Positions 1 through 11,715 are shown, counted from the first letter of the stretch. The stretch: DNA of 64,000 bases from Parastagonospora avenae f. sp. tritici 18332-5 (GCA_022559985.1 JAFJTR010000083.1:62001-126000); one strand, 5' to 3'. Notes: generated by a model not told the origin, from the letters alone. Numbers and translations: made by a program.

Positions 1-1281
1 ACGTCTTCCAGTCCCAGAACACACAGTAACCACCGCTGTCACCGGAGCTGATGAATTGACCATCCGGTGATATCGCGATGTCAGGAGCATAGCCTGCGAC
101 GTTGTGCCCTCTGTAGCTCTTCTTGCGGTTCTGGCGGAATCGGTCGGTGGAGGAATAGACGGTGACTTGGTTGTCGGAGGACTGGAACGCGACGTATTTG
201 CCGGAAGGATGGGGCGCAGCACGGACCATGGAGAACATGTATGGTTCGGCAATGAACTTGATGGGGACTGGGATACCATATTCCCATGCACGCAGCGACT
301 TGTCGTCAGACGTTGTGATGAAGCGGCGATTCTCGTCGCAGAAGGTAATGGTGTTGACGGGACCCAAATGGTGATCGTATTCCTGGACCATCTCCCCGCT
401 TCTTGTGTCGTACTGTAGAATCTTCTTGTCGCTCATGCCAGCAAGGAACTCGTGGGGTGTAGACGGGTTGATGCGTACCACGTGCGGCGTCTTTCCACTA
501 GTGAACTTGTTCAGACATTTGCCCGTTTCTGTATCCCACAGCTTCATGTAGCGATCGTAACTCGCAGATATGAATTGTGTACCAGTAGGGTTGAAGTCGA
601 TGTCATTCACAGACTTGGTGTGCCCCGAGAAGGTTCGTAACAGCTCGCGTTGGTGGTATACATCCCACAGAGCAATCTTGGAGTCGGCCGAGGCTGAAAG
701 GAGAAGGTGGCCGCTGTCTGGGATGAATCGGACCTGCGTGATGGATTTCGTGTGGTACTTGTATGTGTGGATAAGCTTCTTCGGTATGAAATTCTTGGGT
801 TCGTAGTCGCCGGTGAGTTTGATATCCAGGTCTATGTCATATTAGCTTGGCCCGTTCAGTCATATACTCAGGTTCACATACCAGTCGGCACATGCATATA
901 CGTCCTTCCCTGGTAATCGTACTGCTGGCTGCCCACAAACTCGCTCGTCTCTCCAGCAGCTTCCGTGTCTTGATAGTCCGTACCGGCAAGCTTTCCCGGC
1001 GCAGCTGCTGGGTTATCCTCAATTTCATCCTCTTCGTATACTATTTCCACCTCTTCATCGCTACCGTATTCGTCGTCTGAAGCAGCATCCGGCCGTTCTT
1101 CCTCGTATCTTGCCCAAGGTCCCTTGTATGCTCCGGTGCCAGCAACTATACTAGTGTCGCCCTTCCCTTCACGCTTTCTCTTCTTTGTGTTGCCTCCCTC
1201 GATTGCTCGGTGCCCTTGTCGGAAGGTGTGTTCGCTGATGTACGTCTCAGCCGCAAACCCAGTAGGAACTCGGCCTGCCAT
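1..1281 (-). CDS. PRP17: Pre-mRNA splicing factor PRP17/CDC40, WD40 protein (C-terminus outside window)
   Basis: This is the WD40 spliceosome protein Prp17/Cdc40, which acts in the second catalytic step of splicing in the nucleus. Exons are 882..1281 and <1..831; the intron 832..881 starts GTATGTG and ends ACATAG. The N-terminal exon has the acidic stretch seen in the family and ends in a YQGRTYMHVPTG segment. The second exon opens with DLDIKLTGDYEPKNF and FIPKKLIHTYKYHT, the family's entry into the propeller. Several WD repeats follow, with SASYDRYMKLWD, TTSDDKSLRAWE and GHNVAGYAPDIAISPDGQF visible. The frame is open to base 1, so the last blades and the stop lie to the left. The start at 1281 is the first ATG of the frame and fits family N-termini (MAGRVPTG). 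The identification rests on recalled family sequence, and I consider it secure. Confidence 0.93.
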
Positions 1282-1830
1282 GCTGGCACGCAGATTTTAG
1301 GATTGTTGATGCAACTGCCGAGGGTGTAGATGTTGAGTAGCTATCTCCTAGAGCCGCTGGTTTTTTGCGCTGCCTTCACTTAGAGGTTGGGTGCAACCAA
1401 AGTAGATTGTGGTTGGAGCACTGGTCGATCATGGAGCTGCAACTTTTGGCCAATGACTAAGCGCCAAGACATATCATGTTTAAACTTGATCATGTGAAAT
1501 CGTTGATTTACAAGGCTAAGGCAACGCTATCATAACCCATTGAAGGTAAAACTATGCCTCTCCACCTGGCTGATATTGGTATCCAGCGCCGTTCCCCATG
1601 GTAACCTCCATACAACCCACCATATTATCCCAATCCATCCTATTTCCCAACGTCCTCCTGTCCACCATTAATTGCGAAAGCGCGAATCTTTGCGTCATCG
1701 TCAGGCATGCCACATTGCTCTTCGTGCGAGGATGCCTTGTTCTACCAGCGATGGATCGCTCGGGTCCAAACTCCAATTGCGCAAGCGACGCAGCGTAGTA
1801 ACACATCGTCAGATCCCCCAACGGCCACGT
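1282..1830. other. Intergenic, PRP17 promoter side / ERV14 3' side
   Basis: This gap lies between two genes on the minus strand. Only short antisense frames are present. No RNA gene or repeat was recognised. The PRP17 promoter must lie within it. Confidence 0.6.
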
Positions 1831-2497
1831 CTAGTGGGATTCGTCGCGGATGAGGGCGACGATCATGCTGTAGAGGTAGAAGAAGAACATAAGCAAGTGG
1901 AAACCGAGCTTGATGAATGATTCCTGTGTGATGTCAGCGCATTGCTTCTTCGCATCTGTGCGCTGCAGTGCGCCAAAAGCACCATGATGTCGCCGTGTAC
2001 TGCTTGGGGAGGGTGTCTGACCTTCTTGTGTACATTCAGTTTCCTGAAGATCTCTGTCGCATCAAGGAGATGCTGGTTTTCGAAGATCCTGCCAAGGTCA
2101 ATTCCTTGCTGCCAAATGGCTCTGCAGTAGAATTTGTACGTACTTCTTTGCGTTCCATGCCAACAAGGGCAAGTTGAGAACCAACGCCATCCAGTAACCA
2201 TTGATCAGGAAGAGGAAAGTCAGGAATCCGTGTACGGCGGCTTCAGGGACGATGTAAGTGTTGAGGCGGTTGCAGAGATCGATCGGGTTGATGTAGTCGC
2301 TGCGCACAGTTAGCATGCCTCTACGATGTTGCCTGCTTGAAACGTCGTGCAGCGCAGTTTTCACTGTGAAGATATCGACAGATCGGAGAGACTTGCCATT
2401 CCAGATCGCTGTACATAATCGTGAAGAAGACCTGCAGAAAGAGATTGACGGCGTTTATCAACACCGCCAGTAGGTACAGCCATGCTTCACCCGTCAT
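1831..2497 (-). CDS. ERV14: ERV14/cornichon ER-export cargo receptor
   Basis: Four exons (2397..2497, 2144..2299, 2022..2088, 1831..1923) encode 138 residues, exactly the usual Erv14 length. The product is a small polytopic membrane protein of COPII vesicles that recruits transmembrane cargo at ER exit sites. The start MTGEAWLYLLAVLINAVNLF, the conserved YINPIDLCNRLN loop and the C-terminal helix HLLMFFFYLYSMIVALI are typical. Intron 1 (2300..2396, 97 nt) begins GCAAGT rather than GTAAGT and ends GCGCAG, with a GCTAAC branch site: a GC-AG intron. It splits a Cys codon (TG|C). Introns 2 (2089..2143) and 3 (1924..2021) are GT-AG. All junctions keep the family sequence in frame, so the model is firm. 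Confidence 0.95.
2300..2396 (-). other. GC-AG intron in ERV14
   Basis: The donor reads GCAAGT after exon 1 and the acceptor is GCGCAG, with a GCTAAC branch site about 17 nt upstream of the acceptor. No GT donor nearby restores the conserved E-C-D-Y-I-N sequence. This is the only clear GC-AG intron in the window. Confidence 0.85.
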
Positions 2498-3142
2498 TTT
2501 GAGAGCCGCTCGTGTGTGTAGATAGTCGATGTATGTGCGGAGGTGCTTTCAAATAGCTTGGCAATTTAGCCAACGAGTATTTCAGTGCGAGCAAGTGAAT
2601 GCGAAGGGTGTCGATGGGCTCGAATACAGTCGTGTGTCTGAGGGCTGTTGGTTGGGCTAGACACGGAAAGCTAGCTCGTGCGCGGCGGGGCGGCTTGAGG
2701 ATTGCGGTGACGTAGCACGTGTCTGCAGGAACACGAGTGTACAGACGTAACAGGTCGCGACAAGTGGTGTGAAGGTGACAGCTGGTCAGATTGCGAGCGG
2801 GCAGGCAGCAAATTGTTTGGATGACGTTGAGGTGTAGAGCTGAACCGCCAAGCTATCCTCCAAGATTGGCCTGAGCGTCCGAGCCTCGCTTGTGTGCGCG
2901 GTGGCTAGCGGAGGAGCATCGCCCGAAGTCGGTAGGCGCATGTCATGTCACAGGCATCACGTTGTTTCGTTTGTGACCTCTTCGCATAGCTCATTGATTT
3001 GTTTCGTTTCGTCGAGGGTCTCATACTATTTTCATGAATATTCATCAAGCTTCTGACAGAGTTGTCTCCTGCTCATCTCAATGGTCCGAAGACTGTATTG
3101 TTTCACTGTATTCGACAAGACCATGGACTATTCAGCAACTCT
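2498..3142. other. Intergenic, ERV14 promoter
   Basis: This is upstream of ERV14 and downstream of MAP1. It holds a CRE-like TGACGTAG directly followed by an E-box CACGTG at 2716-2721. No gene was recognised. Confidence 0.5.
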
Positions 3143-4501
3143 TCAAAAGGCCGCTGTTGCTTCTCCGTTTGCCTCTGCTGGCATCGGCACTGGACCACCT
3201 GGTGAATCTGACAATCGCGCAGTCAAAACCTCCACTCCATCCTCTGTAACCAGTAGTGTGTGTTCTATGCAGAGTCAGTAAGTGCACATCACTATCTAAC
3301 TCAGGTACTTACCGAATTGGGCCGTGAGAGAGCCGTCCTGCGTAACGCTCGTCCAGTCATCAGGCCAAGTCTTGTCCCTGTGTGTACCGATACTGATCAT
3401 GGGCTCTATGGTGAAGCACATGCCGGGCTTCGCTTGCCCAATGGCTTTGTTCTTGGCGTAATGCGGAACGTTGGGTGCGCAATGGAAAAGCTGGTTGATG
3501 CCATGTCCACAGTATGTCCGGATAACGCTGCACTTCTTGCTCTTTGCATGCTTTTCGATGACGTTGCCGTATTCGCGGAATAGAGTGCCCGGCTTGACCA
3601 TCTCGATGGCCTGAGCCAAGCATTCCCTTGACGTCTCCGTTACGCGTACAGCATCAGGGTTTGCCAGTGCCTTGTCACCAATGTAGTATGTCTCGTTGAG
3701 ATCGCCGTGGAAGCCACCGTGGTAGAGGGTTACGTCGATATTGAGGATGTCGCCGTCCTTGAGAACTCGCTGATCGGGAATGCCGTGGCAAATGACTTCG
3801 TTCACCGATGTACATACTGACTTTGGGAAGTTACAGTAATTTAGGGGCGAGGGGTATGACTGCCACCGTTAGTTTGATCCTCTCTATGCGATGGACACTG
3901 TTCTTACGTCGCGCTCCATACACGCTTTGTGTACAATCTCGTCAATGTAGTCGGTTGTGACACCAGGTTTCGCTGCACGTGCTGCAATGTCCAGCACTTC
4001 TCGCGCCAGTCGGCAGACCTTGCGCATGCCCTCTTGCTCCGCCTCGTCCAGCACGGCAATCTTGTTCCTGTTGACAAAGACCTGCTCCGAGCGCGGTATG
4101 CCATCCTTTGAGTAGTCTGGCAGTTTTATGGTTTTCGGTACTTCTCGTCGCGGCGACAACGGGTAGACGGGTCTTAGGGCTCCAGTGTACGGGAATGTGG
4201 GAAACGGGTTGAATTGGCCGGTGGCTGGATCCGGGTGAGAAACTACTTTAGGCGTGAAGATGTTCTGAAGTATACCATTTTGTGATTTATGAACCTTCTT
4301 GTGCTCTGACTAGACTCGTTCATTAGACACTTTTGCCTCTTACCCTCAGCTTCTCTTACTAAGTACCCAGTTACGCTTGAAGCAGTCTTGAGAGCAGAAG
4401 TAGCTTTCTTTGCCCAGCTTCTGGCAGTTTGGACATTGCAGCGCGCCTGCATCGTTCTCGCAGTCGTTGCTTGCGCACTTGCGCGGGGCTTCGCTGGTCA
4501 T
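3143..4501 (-). CDS. MAP1: Methionine aminopeptidase type 1
   Basis: The enzyme removes the initiator Met from nascent proteins at the cytosolic ribosome. Exons are 4367..4501, 3908..4309, 3313..3859 and 3143..3264, giving 401 residues. The N-terminus carries the type-1 zinc-finger region: C9, C14, C23, C26, then C36, C40, H48 and H52. The catalytic part has the metal-ligand segments NIDVTLYHGGFHGDLNETYY (two Asp), TYCGHGINQLFHC (His) and FTIEPMI (Glu). The last ligand Glu sits in AQFEHTLLVTEDG; its codon is split by intron 3 (G|AA), so splicing is needed to make the active site. Introns are 57, 48 and 48 nt. The start at 4501 is the first ATG and gives the expected MTSEAPRKC start. Confidence 0.95.
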
Positions 4502-5006
4502 GATGCGCCTCGCTTGCGTGATATGAAAGGTATATGTGGAGGTCGTAGATGGATTATGGGTCTCTTCGAAGGTTCAGTCACTTTTATGCCGCTTCCAGCA
4601 GCTAGACGCTAGGCAGTCCGAGCTCCGCTCAAAAATTGTGGTGATTGTTTGTCGTGACTTGAAAGCCGCAAAAACGCGTCGGCTGTCGGAGTTCTGTTAG
4701 TGGGGGCCCAGAACTCGAATCATTGCAGGCACGGCTGATTACTAAGGCCGTGGGTGGCCATCTGGCTATCAATTCGTCCGCACTTGCCCGTTTCGATTCA
4801 TCATGCATCATTGCCTTCTGTCCGTGACCCTCACTTTTTTTCGCGACCCATCTATATAACCGTCTTGTCTCAATAGCGTTTTGTGTAATTTCGACATACA
4901 CACTCGCACGTCAAACCTTCAACAATTCAGTATCCCCGAAGTCTATCCGTCTTACACGAACGGATAGATCGACACACGTGCATAAGCGTAGATCTTCCGT
5001 ATATCC
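4502..5006. other. Divergent promoter of MAP1 and BNA4
   Basis: These 505 bp separate the start codons of MAP1 (-) and BNA4 (+). On the BNA4 side there is a TATA box at 4853-4859 and a CACGTG close to its start codon. Confidence 0.6.
4853..4859 (+). promoter_or_regulatory. TATA box of BNA4
   Basis: TATATAA lies about 150 bp upstream of the BNA4 ATG at 5007. The position fits a leader of roughly 100 nt. Confidence 0.5.
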
Positions 5007-6550
5007 ATGCCACAAAAGGTTGTGGTCGTCGGCGCAGGGCCCGTGGGCTCTCTTGCTGCTCTCTACGCCGCAATTCGTGGACATGATGTCGAGATCTATG
5101 AGTTGAGATCTGGTGAGCTGTATGGTCCAATACTGCTATCACACGGCTGACATTCTCAAGATCTCCGAAACTCCGAACACGTCACGAACATATCGCAGTC
5201 GATCAATTTGGCACTGTCGGAACGAGGCATCAATTCCCTTCGCAAAACTGGTTTGCCCAATCTTGCAGATGCTGTTCTCGCTGAGACATTCCCCATGCAC
5301 GGTCGTATGATCCACGTGAGAAAACAAGGGCAGTATATACGCCAAGCACAGGCTTACGATGCTCACGGCAGGGTATGTCTGCACTTCGTAGCCTTGAAAT
5401 TTGCACTAACAAGTGACAGAATTTACTTGCTATGGACAGAACTGGGCTCAATAAGACGCTGCTTGACCACCTAAGCTCAATGCCCAATGTCAGTTTCTTC
5501 TTCAATCGCAAACTTGTCAGCGTAGACTTCCGGAAGAAACTGGCATGGTTCGAGAATCGCACCAAGACCGATCCGGCGAAGAGCGACGATATCGAAGTGA
5601 GATTTGATCTCATGATTGGTGCAGATGGAGCACACTCTGCTGTGCGCTATCACTTGATGAAGTTTGTACCAATGTCTTACCAGCAGGAATACATCGACAA
5701 ACTTTGGTGTCAATTCCACGTACCACCCTCGGACAAGGAAGACTTCAGAATCCCTCCTAACTACCTACACATCTGGCCACAAGATGACGCCATGTTCATT
5801 GCACTGCCAAACCTGGACAAGAGTTTCACCTCGACTTTGTTCCTAACACGATCAGGCTTCGAAGAACTGGTTGTATCAGGGAAGGTTGTTGAGTACTTCG
5901 ACGAGAAGTTTCCTGGTGTGGTGCCGGAACTTATCACTGAGGATGAGCTCCGCAAGCAGTTCAACGAACACGACCACTATCCCCTCATTTCGATCAAGTG
6001 TTCGCCCTACCATTTTGGATCAACTGGTGTCATTGTTGGAGACTCTGCTCATGCAATGGTCCCGTTCTATGGACAAGGAATGAACGCAGGCCTAGAGGAT
6101 GTCCGTGTGCTCTTTGAGATTCTTGATAAGTACCCCGGTGACCAGGCGAAGGCGTTGAGCGAGTATTCGGAACAACGCACACCAGATGCCCAGACCATCA
6201 ACGACCTTGCGCTTGGCAACTATCGCGAGATGGCGTCTGACGTAAAGAAGCCACTATACCTATTGCGAAAGTGGATCGAGGAAAAGCTGTACATCTATGT
6301 CCCTAGTGCCGGTTGGGCCACTCAATACTCCAGGGTCACTTTTAGCAACATGCGTTACTCCGAGGTTCAAGCAGCAGCACAAAGGCAAGCCAAGATTCTC
6401 AATGGCATCGTGGGAGTAACGGCGTTGTCGCTTCTCGGATCGGGAGCTTTGTGGCTCGGCAGGACCGGAGGCCTGCAGCAGGCAAAGCAAGGTGTGCTAA
6501 GGTCGATCTGCCTGATTGCACAACAAGCGCAGAAAGTCACAAAAGGATGA
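5007..6550 (+). CDS. BNA4: Kynurenine 3-monooxygenase (NAD biosynthesis)
   Basis: This FAD-dependent aromatic hydroxylase converts L-kynurenine to 3-hydroxykynurenine in de novo NAD synthesis, normally at the mitochondrial outer membrane. Exons are 5007..5112, 5161..5372 and 5420..6550, giving 482 residues. The Rossmann dinucleotide motif GAGPVG is at about 9-14. The family segment QSINLALSERGIN follows the first splice. GADGAHSAVR is near 173 and GDSAHAMVPFYGQGMNAG near 313. The C-terminus has one hydrophobic helix (about 435-458), consistent with membrane anchoring. Both introns (48 and 47 nt) are GT-AG and restore family sequence. It is divergent from MAP1. I see no defect. Confidence 0.94.
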
Positions 6551-7760
6551 CCGCAAACTCACTTGGTTCTGCGCCAATCGTGGGTGAATAACAGGGTCGA
6601 TAGGCAGTCCTTGTGGTATGAGCTTCAGACCAATCAGCCGGCATGATCACCAAGACTTAAGTCTCTGCACTTTGTCTTGTAGGGCTATGCTGTCGCTAGC
6701 TCATGCACAGCAGAGGCTCATTGACTGTCTGTCATGACCGCCACGGCCACGCTTTTATACGATTTTAAGAATTAGTCCCGAGGGAGAACGCCTGGAGTGT
6801 TTGCTTCCAAATTGGGGCTCTGGACGGTCTTCGCCTGTGTGCTCTAGGATGTCACGGTTGTGTCTTTATGATCTTGCCTCGCTTGTTCGAGCAATATATG
6901 AAACAGTCACAATAAACTCCACTCAAGGTACCCCACATGCATTTTGTGGGGAGCGGGATTCGGAGCAACGAACACATGAAATCATGAACTCGGTTAGCTA
7001 GCTGACAATTCTCATCAGCATAATCTTTCCGACTCTGCGATGATGTTATGGAGGTGCAAAAGATGCGAGCACCTCGCATGTCGCGATGGCCACGATAGGC
7101 AATCTGGTCATTTATTACGTTCCGCGAATCAGTCTTTACACACACCCCAGCACTCCAACAAGTGCGCGATCTTCGCGATGTTTTCCAAATCACGTCGAGG
7201 CCTATTGGGTACGACTGCCTTCTGAGATTTTGTGCCACTATCGCACACTCTAGACACTATGCGGTTAAATATATGCACCTGTCAAACTCGCATGTTTGCC
7301 GTGGCACAGGAGGTGTAGACCTTCCAGAAGTGGTCGTTTCGCCGCAGCAAGACGGACGCATGTGGCTTTGTCCTGTAATCAGAGCTTTTCACTTGGTCGA
7401 GACTGGTCGTGTGAGTGTACATTCGCGCATACCCGCGTCAGTGACCATTCACTTGGATCGCATTGATTACAGTCACGCGTGGCATTTGGGTTCAAACCTG
7501 GATGAAGTTTCTAAGTATGGCTCATCTTGCAAAGTAACCTTGTATGTCGCCGCCTACGCTGTAACCGACCGAGAACCAGCAGATTGCATTGTGGCCCTTG
7601 GCAGATGAGGCGGTCATAATAAATCATCTTGTCGCTCCAGGACTTCCTTCGTGACACGAACGATTTTTCGGCCCTCCAACGAACGACACAGCATCATCTC
7701 TCGGGCGCTACTCTTGTGCCTTTCTGTCGTAGTCGTGTCGATCTTCAGCTTAGCAACGCA
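6551..7760. other. Intergenic, no gene recognised
   Basis: About 1.2 kb lies between BNA4 and the secreted cytochrome gene. A 148-codon frame at 7162..7608 has no recognisable domain or splice context and is probably chance. No repeat or RNA gene was seen. Confidence 0.5.
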
Positions 7761-8576
7761 ATGCACTCAGCATATGGAGTTGTGGCTCTTGCAGGCCTAG
7801 GTCGGTCGCATGCTTTTGAACTAGAAGAGCGAATACTGACGACCCTATCAGTTTCTAGTAGACCGGCGCAAGGCCCATCACTGATGGAATCGCAAGCACT
7901 AGCTCTAGCCTACGTAGATCAAGAGACTGGCTTCACATTTTCCGAATCCAAAGCGGCAGCAACACTCTCTTCCAATATCATCTACCGCATAGCCACACCT
8001 GCCAACGTACCTTCTGGCCAGCCTTACGATGTAGTCCTTCAAATCGTAGCCCCAAACTCCATCGGTTGGGCCGGACTCGCATGGGGCGGCACTATGGTCC
8101 GCAACCCGCTCACAGTGTCTTATCCAAACGGACAGAAAACGACGGCTTCATCACGCTGGGCAACGTAAATCTCCCCCTTGTCTAAAACATTATATTTGAG
8201 AACTAACCCACATTTCAGCGGCCACTCAACTCCCCAATCCTACACCGGCGCCACCCTCACCCTCCTTTCGAAGGGCAACAAATCAAACTCCACCCACTGG
8301 CAACTCACCGCGAAATGCACTGGCTGCACCTCTTGGACCGGCACATCGGGCGTAACGCGCATCGATCCTAAAGACCAGAAGCGTCTGGGCTTTGCATGCG
8401 CGGCGGCGAAACCGTCAAGCCCGGGATCGAACACGTCGAGCATCCCGGTGCATGATGTGTATAATTACTTCACGCATGATTTTGCAACGGGCGCGAATGC
8501 GAATTTCGCGAGTTTGTTGACGAAGAATGGCGTTTCGGGGGGTGGGGCGGAGACGGGGAATGTGACGATGTTTTAG
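7761..8576 (+). CDS. Secreted stand-alone cellobiose-dehydrogenase-type cytochrome domain protein
   Basis: Exons 7761..8164 and 8219..8576 encode 253 residues; intron 8165..8218 is GT-AG with an AACTAAC branch. The chosen start gives a short signal peptide ending in SHA. An in-frame ATG at 7629 would put 44 polar residues in front of it and is less likely. The body resembles the b-type cytochrome (DOMON, CAZy AA8-like) domain of cellobiose dehydrogenase: a YVDQETGFTFSES start, GWAGLAWGGTMVRNPLTVSY, then SYTGATLTLLS and NSTHWQLTAKC. The flavin domain of full cellobiose dehydrogenase is absent, so this would be an extracellular electron-transfer module, possibly serving oxidative polysaccharide enzymes. 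The heme ligands (one Met, one His in the family) cannot be assigned with certainty here. It is convergent with the DUF1996 gene. Confidence 0.8.
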
Positions 8577-9004
8577 GGGGTGGGTGGATTGGATACATGG
8601 AAGTATAGGATGCTTGAGGACGCGTAGATTTACATTCGTTGAATATATTTGTCGGTTTGAAACTGTGGTGGGCAATGTTGTATAATGTAGGTGCTCGTGA
8701 ATGCAATGCGCTGAGGCTCCTTACGTTTTACAAAACGAACTTCGAGAACGAGACGGTATTAGAGCACAGGATTCACATTATCTCACTTCTAAGTATGAGG
8801 CTGAGTCAGTCATTTGACACGGGAAGCCGAAAATCACGGTAGTCACTGAAGAGGGACATTGAGTTCTCTATACGCATAATGATTTTTAAGTTGCTAACTT
8901 GAACAACAACGCTTCGACAACGAACAAATGCTAAGCAAACCAGTGGGAAGTGAGCATCACCACGAAAAGAACGACAAGTCTCTACGACGCGAACGACCAG
9001 CCGC
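8577..9004. other. Convergent 3' intergenic region
   Basis: This is the shared downstream region of the cytochrome gene (+) and the DUF1996 gene (-). It is moderately AT-rich and no gene was seen. Confidence 0.5.
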
Positions 9005-10202
9005 CTAAGCCTTCTTCGCCATGGCACCAATCGGCATCTCCGTAAGCCCTGTTCACAAGTTAGCAGATGATTTTCAATCCATATCACCATCTCAAAAGAC
9101 TTACATCCATTAACCTCCTCGGGCGCCTGCTGCTTCTTCTTACACGCATTATACGTCGCGGGCTGCTGTACCGTCAACCCCGCCTTCGGACATGCGGTAT
9201 TCAAATTGCAATTATTGTCCATGGCTTTCTGCAGACTGTCGCCCTCCCAGCCAAACACGTAGTCGCCGTGCGCCGCCGCGCCGCCAATGTTCATCGAGTA
9301 CACGAACGGGTCGGACCCGTCAGTCGGCCACAGTGACTTGTCCGCGAACTTGTTCACGTCCCACATCACTTCGTACATGATCTGCGGCAGCTTGACGGGG
9401 TGTGTGGAGGGGCAGGAGCCGCCGCCGTTGGCGCCTGAGCCTTGGCCGTAGGCCACGTGCGATTGGTGGTCGGGCGAGTCGAGGTCTTTGCCGTTCCAGC
9501 AGCTGCGGGTTGGTTAGAAGGCGTGTGATTGGGAAGGTATGGGGTGCTTACGCAGGGAAGATGAGGGTCTGGCGGATGAGTTTGCATTTGGGATCTTTGG
9601 GGATGGCGACAGTGTCGCTGCCGGAGCAGGGGGCGCCGCCGACGAAAGTGCTCTCGGAAGGGGAGGTCCAGCATCGGTGGCAGATGTTGGCGAGCTTGAC
9701 TTTGCTGTTGTCCGTGTTTGTGGCGGAGCCGACGAGCATGCGGAAGCCTTTCTTGAAGGCTGTGGTTTTGCCGCTGGGGATGTAGTAGACATCAAGACCG
9801 CCGTCGTTGATGAGCTTGCCTTGAGGTCCTCCGTTGCCGATCTGGGGAACGCGACTGACGTGGGTGTTAGCATTCGTGTATGTCCTCTTGTTGTAGTTCT
9901 TACATGTAAGTGCCATTCTTGGCCTTGAAAAACATGACTGCGGTCCAATAGTTCGACTTATCTTGCGTGAAACTGCAAGAAGTGCACGTCGACGATTTAG
10001 CCAGGTCGGTGTTTGGGTCCATGCTGATATTGAAAGCATCACCTCCAACAATTTGATGGAGATGCGGCGTGTATTTCATTCCCGGGTTGACAAGAGGATC
10101 TGTTCTCTCAACCACAAGCTGCGAACAAGCAAACCGCAACATATTCTGGGCAGCAGCATTTTGTGTAAGCACCGCAGCGGCGAGAAGGGTAGCCCACCTC
10201 AT
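9005..10202 (-). CDS. Secreted DUF1996-domain protein
   Basis: Four exons (9904..10202, 9552..9854, 9105..9502, 9005..9048) encode 347 residues. The start MRWATLLAAAVLTQNAAAQ is a clear signal peptide. The mature protein has the DUF1996 hallmarks: CSQLVVERTDPLVNPGM, TPHLHQIVGGDAFN, then CWNGKDLDSPDHQSHVAY after the second splice, and the C-terminal GGAAAHGDYVFGWEGDSLQ. The conserved His, Asp and Cys residues suggest metal binding or a hydrolase-like fold, but the family has no established reaction that I know of. The three introns (56, 49 and 49 nt) are GT-AG. A TATA-like TTATAA lies about 110 bp upstream. Some relatives carry an extra WSC domain; none is present here. Confidence 0.88.
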
Positions 10203-11715
10203 CGTGACAAATGATCTCAGTGACAGTTGTATAAAGGTGCGAAGAGAACAAGAATGAGTGATAGAGATGCAGCACCAGAGCCAGGAACAACCATGTATAG
10301 CACTCCAGTCTTATAAGAGCATGGCTGGGGAGATTCAACCTCCTCGGGGCCAACTGCCGGGGGCCGTGCAGAATGCTGATTGAGGAAGTCTCTAGCCCAT
10401 GGTATTAATCTAACTTTTACACTGATTGGGCAGAAGCCCATATTACTCGAACAATATGTATGGATACCGGTTCTCTCGAAGGCTGCTGTATCGTTGCAGT
10501 TTGTCACGCTATCTACCAAAGCCATGCATGTGCCAAAATCACTGCAATTGGATGCGCGGATGCACACTTCCTGTTGGCCAGGGTGATATTGTTCTTGTGG
10601 GGAGATATGAGACCTCTTCATATTCGTGCTTAGTACCAAGACAAAATGTTACGATGGGGTGGCCTTCGTTTTCCAAGTAGGTCGCACACAATCGCGTAGA
10701 GTATCCCGCAGGGCGCCGGTCAACCGAAGTGAGGCTCAGAGAGGAACTTGTGCCCATGGTGATCTGAATCGGAGGTTTTTGGTGTTCAGGAAGCTTCCAG
10801 CCCCAAGGCAAGTCCATTGACGTCACTTCGGAAGCTTGGGAAGGACCTGAGAAGTCAGGTGTAACTTTCGGCTCGAGAGTATGCGGATTGTCGATAGGTC
10901 GTCAACAGCAGCTACGTTATGCTGTTTTATACAAGTGGATACAGTGTAGCTCCACGTACTTTGTGAGCCTGTCGCGTTGAATAGAAGTCTTGTTGAAACT
11001 TTCCTTGCCACAATTGTGATGCTGCGATGCTGCGGAAGCATTCCTAGCTATTGGGAGTAAGCTACCACGCCTGAAGCATCAATGTGCAGCATATGTGACT
11101 CCTCAAATCTAATTGCGCCATTGCAGGAGTGCCAACTCTGATGCACCATCCATCCACAGCTGCAGCTTGCATGAGAAAAGTTCTCACTTCCAACACAATC
11201 AATCTCGACCACCTCCCGCCCTCTACTAACCTCTCATTCGTAAACCCACCCCCAAAACTCCCATTTCCTCCAAAAAGAACTCGAGTCGTGAACAAGTGAA
11301 GTCAAACCAACCTTCCCGGACCCCTGTCCAAACTCCACTACGGAGCAGGCGCTAACCCGCATTCCCCCCGGCAAGCAACTGCACCCACGAAATCTCCCGC
11401 ACCAATCCGCACCCAGCGCCCAGAGAAATGCATATCGACTTACTCTGTCCTCCATATCGCCAGCGTGTTTTAATATCGCGGGATTACTGATCGACATCCG
11501 CACCTGCTGGCGTGCTTTTAATCTCCGGCACTTCGACAATTAGCCTGGGAAAGATGCGTGTGGGGCCAGACCGATGAGGGAGTGCCGACAGGGTCTGATA
11601 GTACGGCTGGAGTGTGGATGGATGCGTGGGTATGTGACTGAAGCCGAGAGGCTGAGAGAGTGAAGATGTGAGGACATCGATATGTAGAACTCAAATTATG
11701 TGTACCCATCTCTAC
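10203..11715. other. Intergenic, 1.5 kb, possible decayed coding traces
   Basis: This is the upstream region of the DUF1996 gene. Two overlapping minus-strand frames (10539..10826 and 10217..10639) are open. The second contains seven Cys within about 50 residues, but neither has a signal peptide or recognisable domain. I leave them uncalled. Nothing else was recognised. Confidence 0.4.
10311..10316 (-). promoter_or_regulatory. TATA-like box of the DUF1996 gene
   Basis: TTATAA lies about 110 bp upstream of the ATG at 10202, on the correct side for the minus-strand gene. Confidence 0.4.

Noticed and set aside
7162..7608. 148-codon open frame
   Set aside because: No domain, signal peptide or splice context; composition like the surrounding non-coding DNA.
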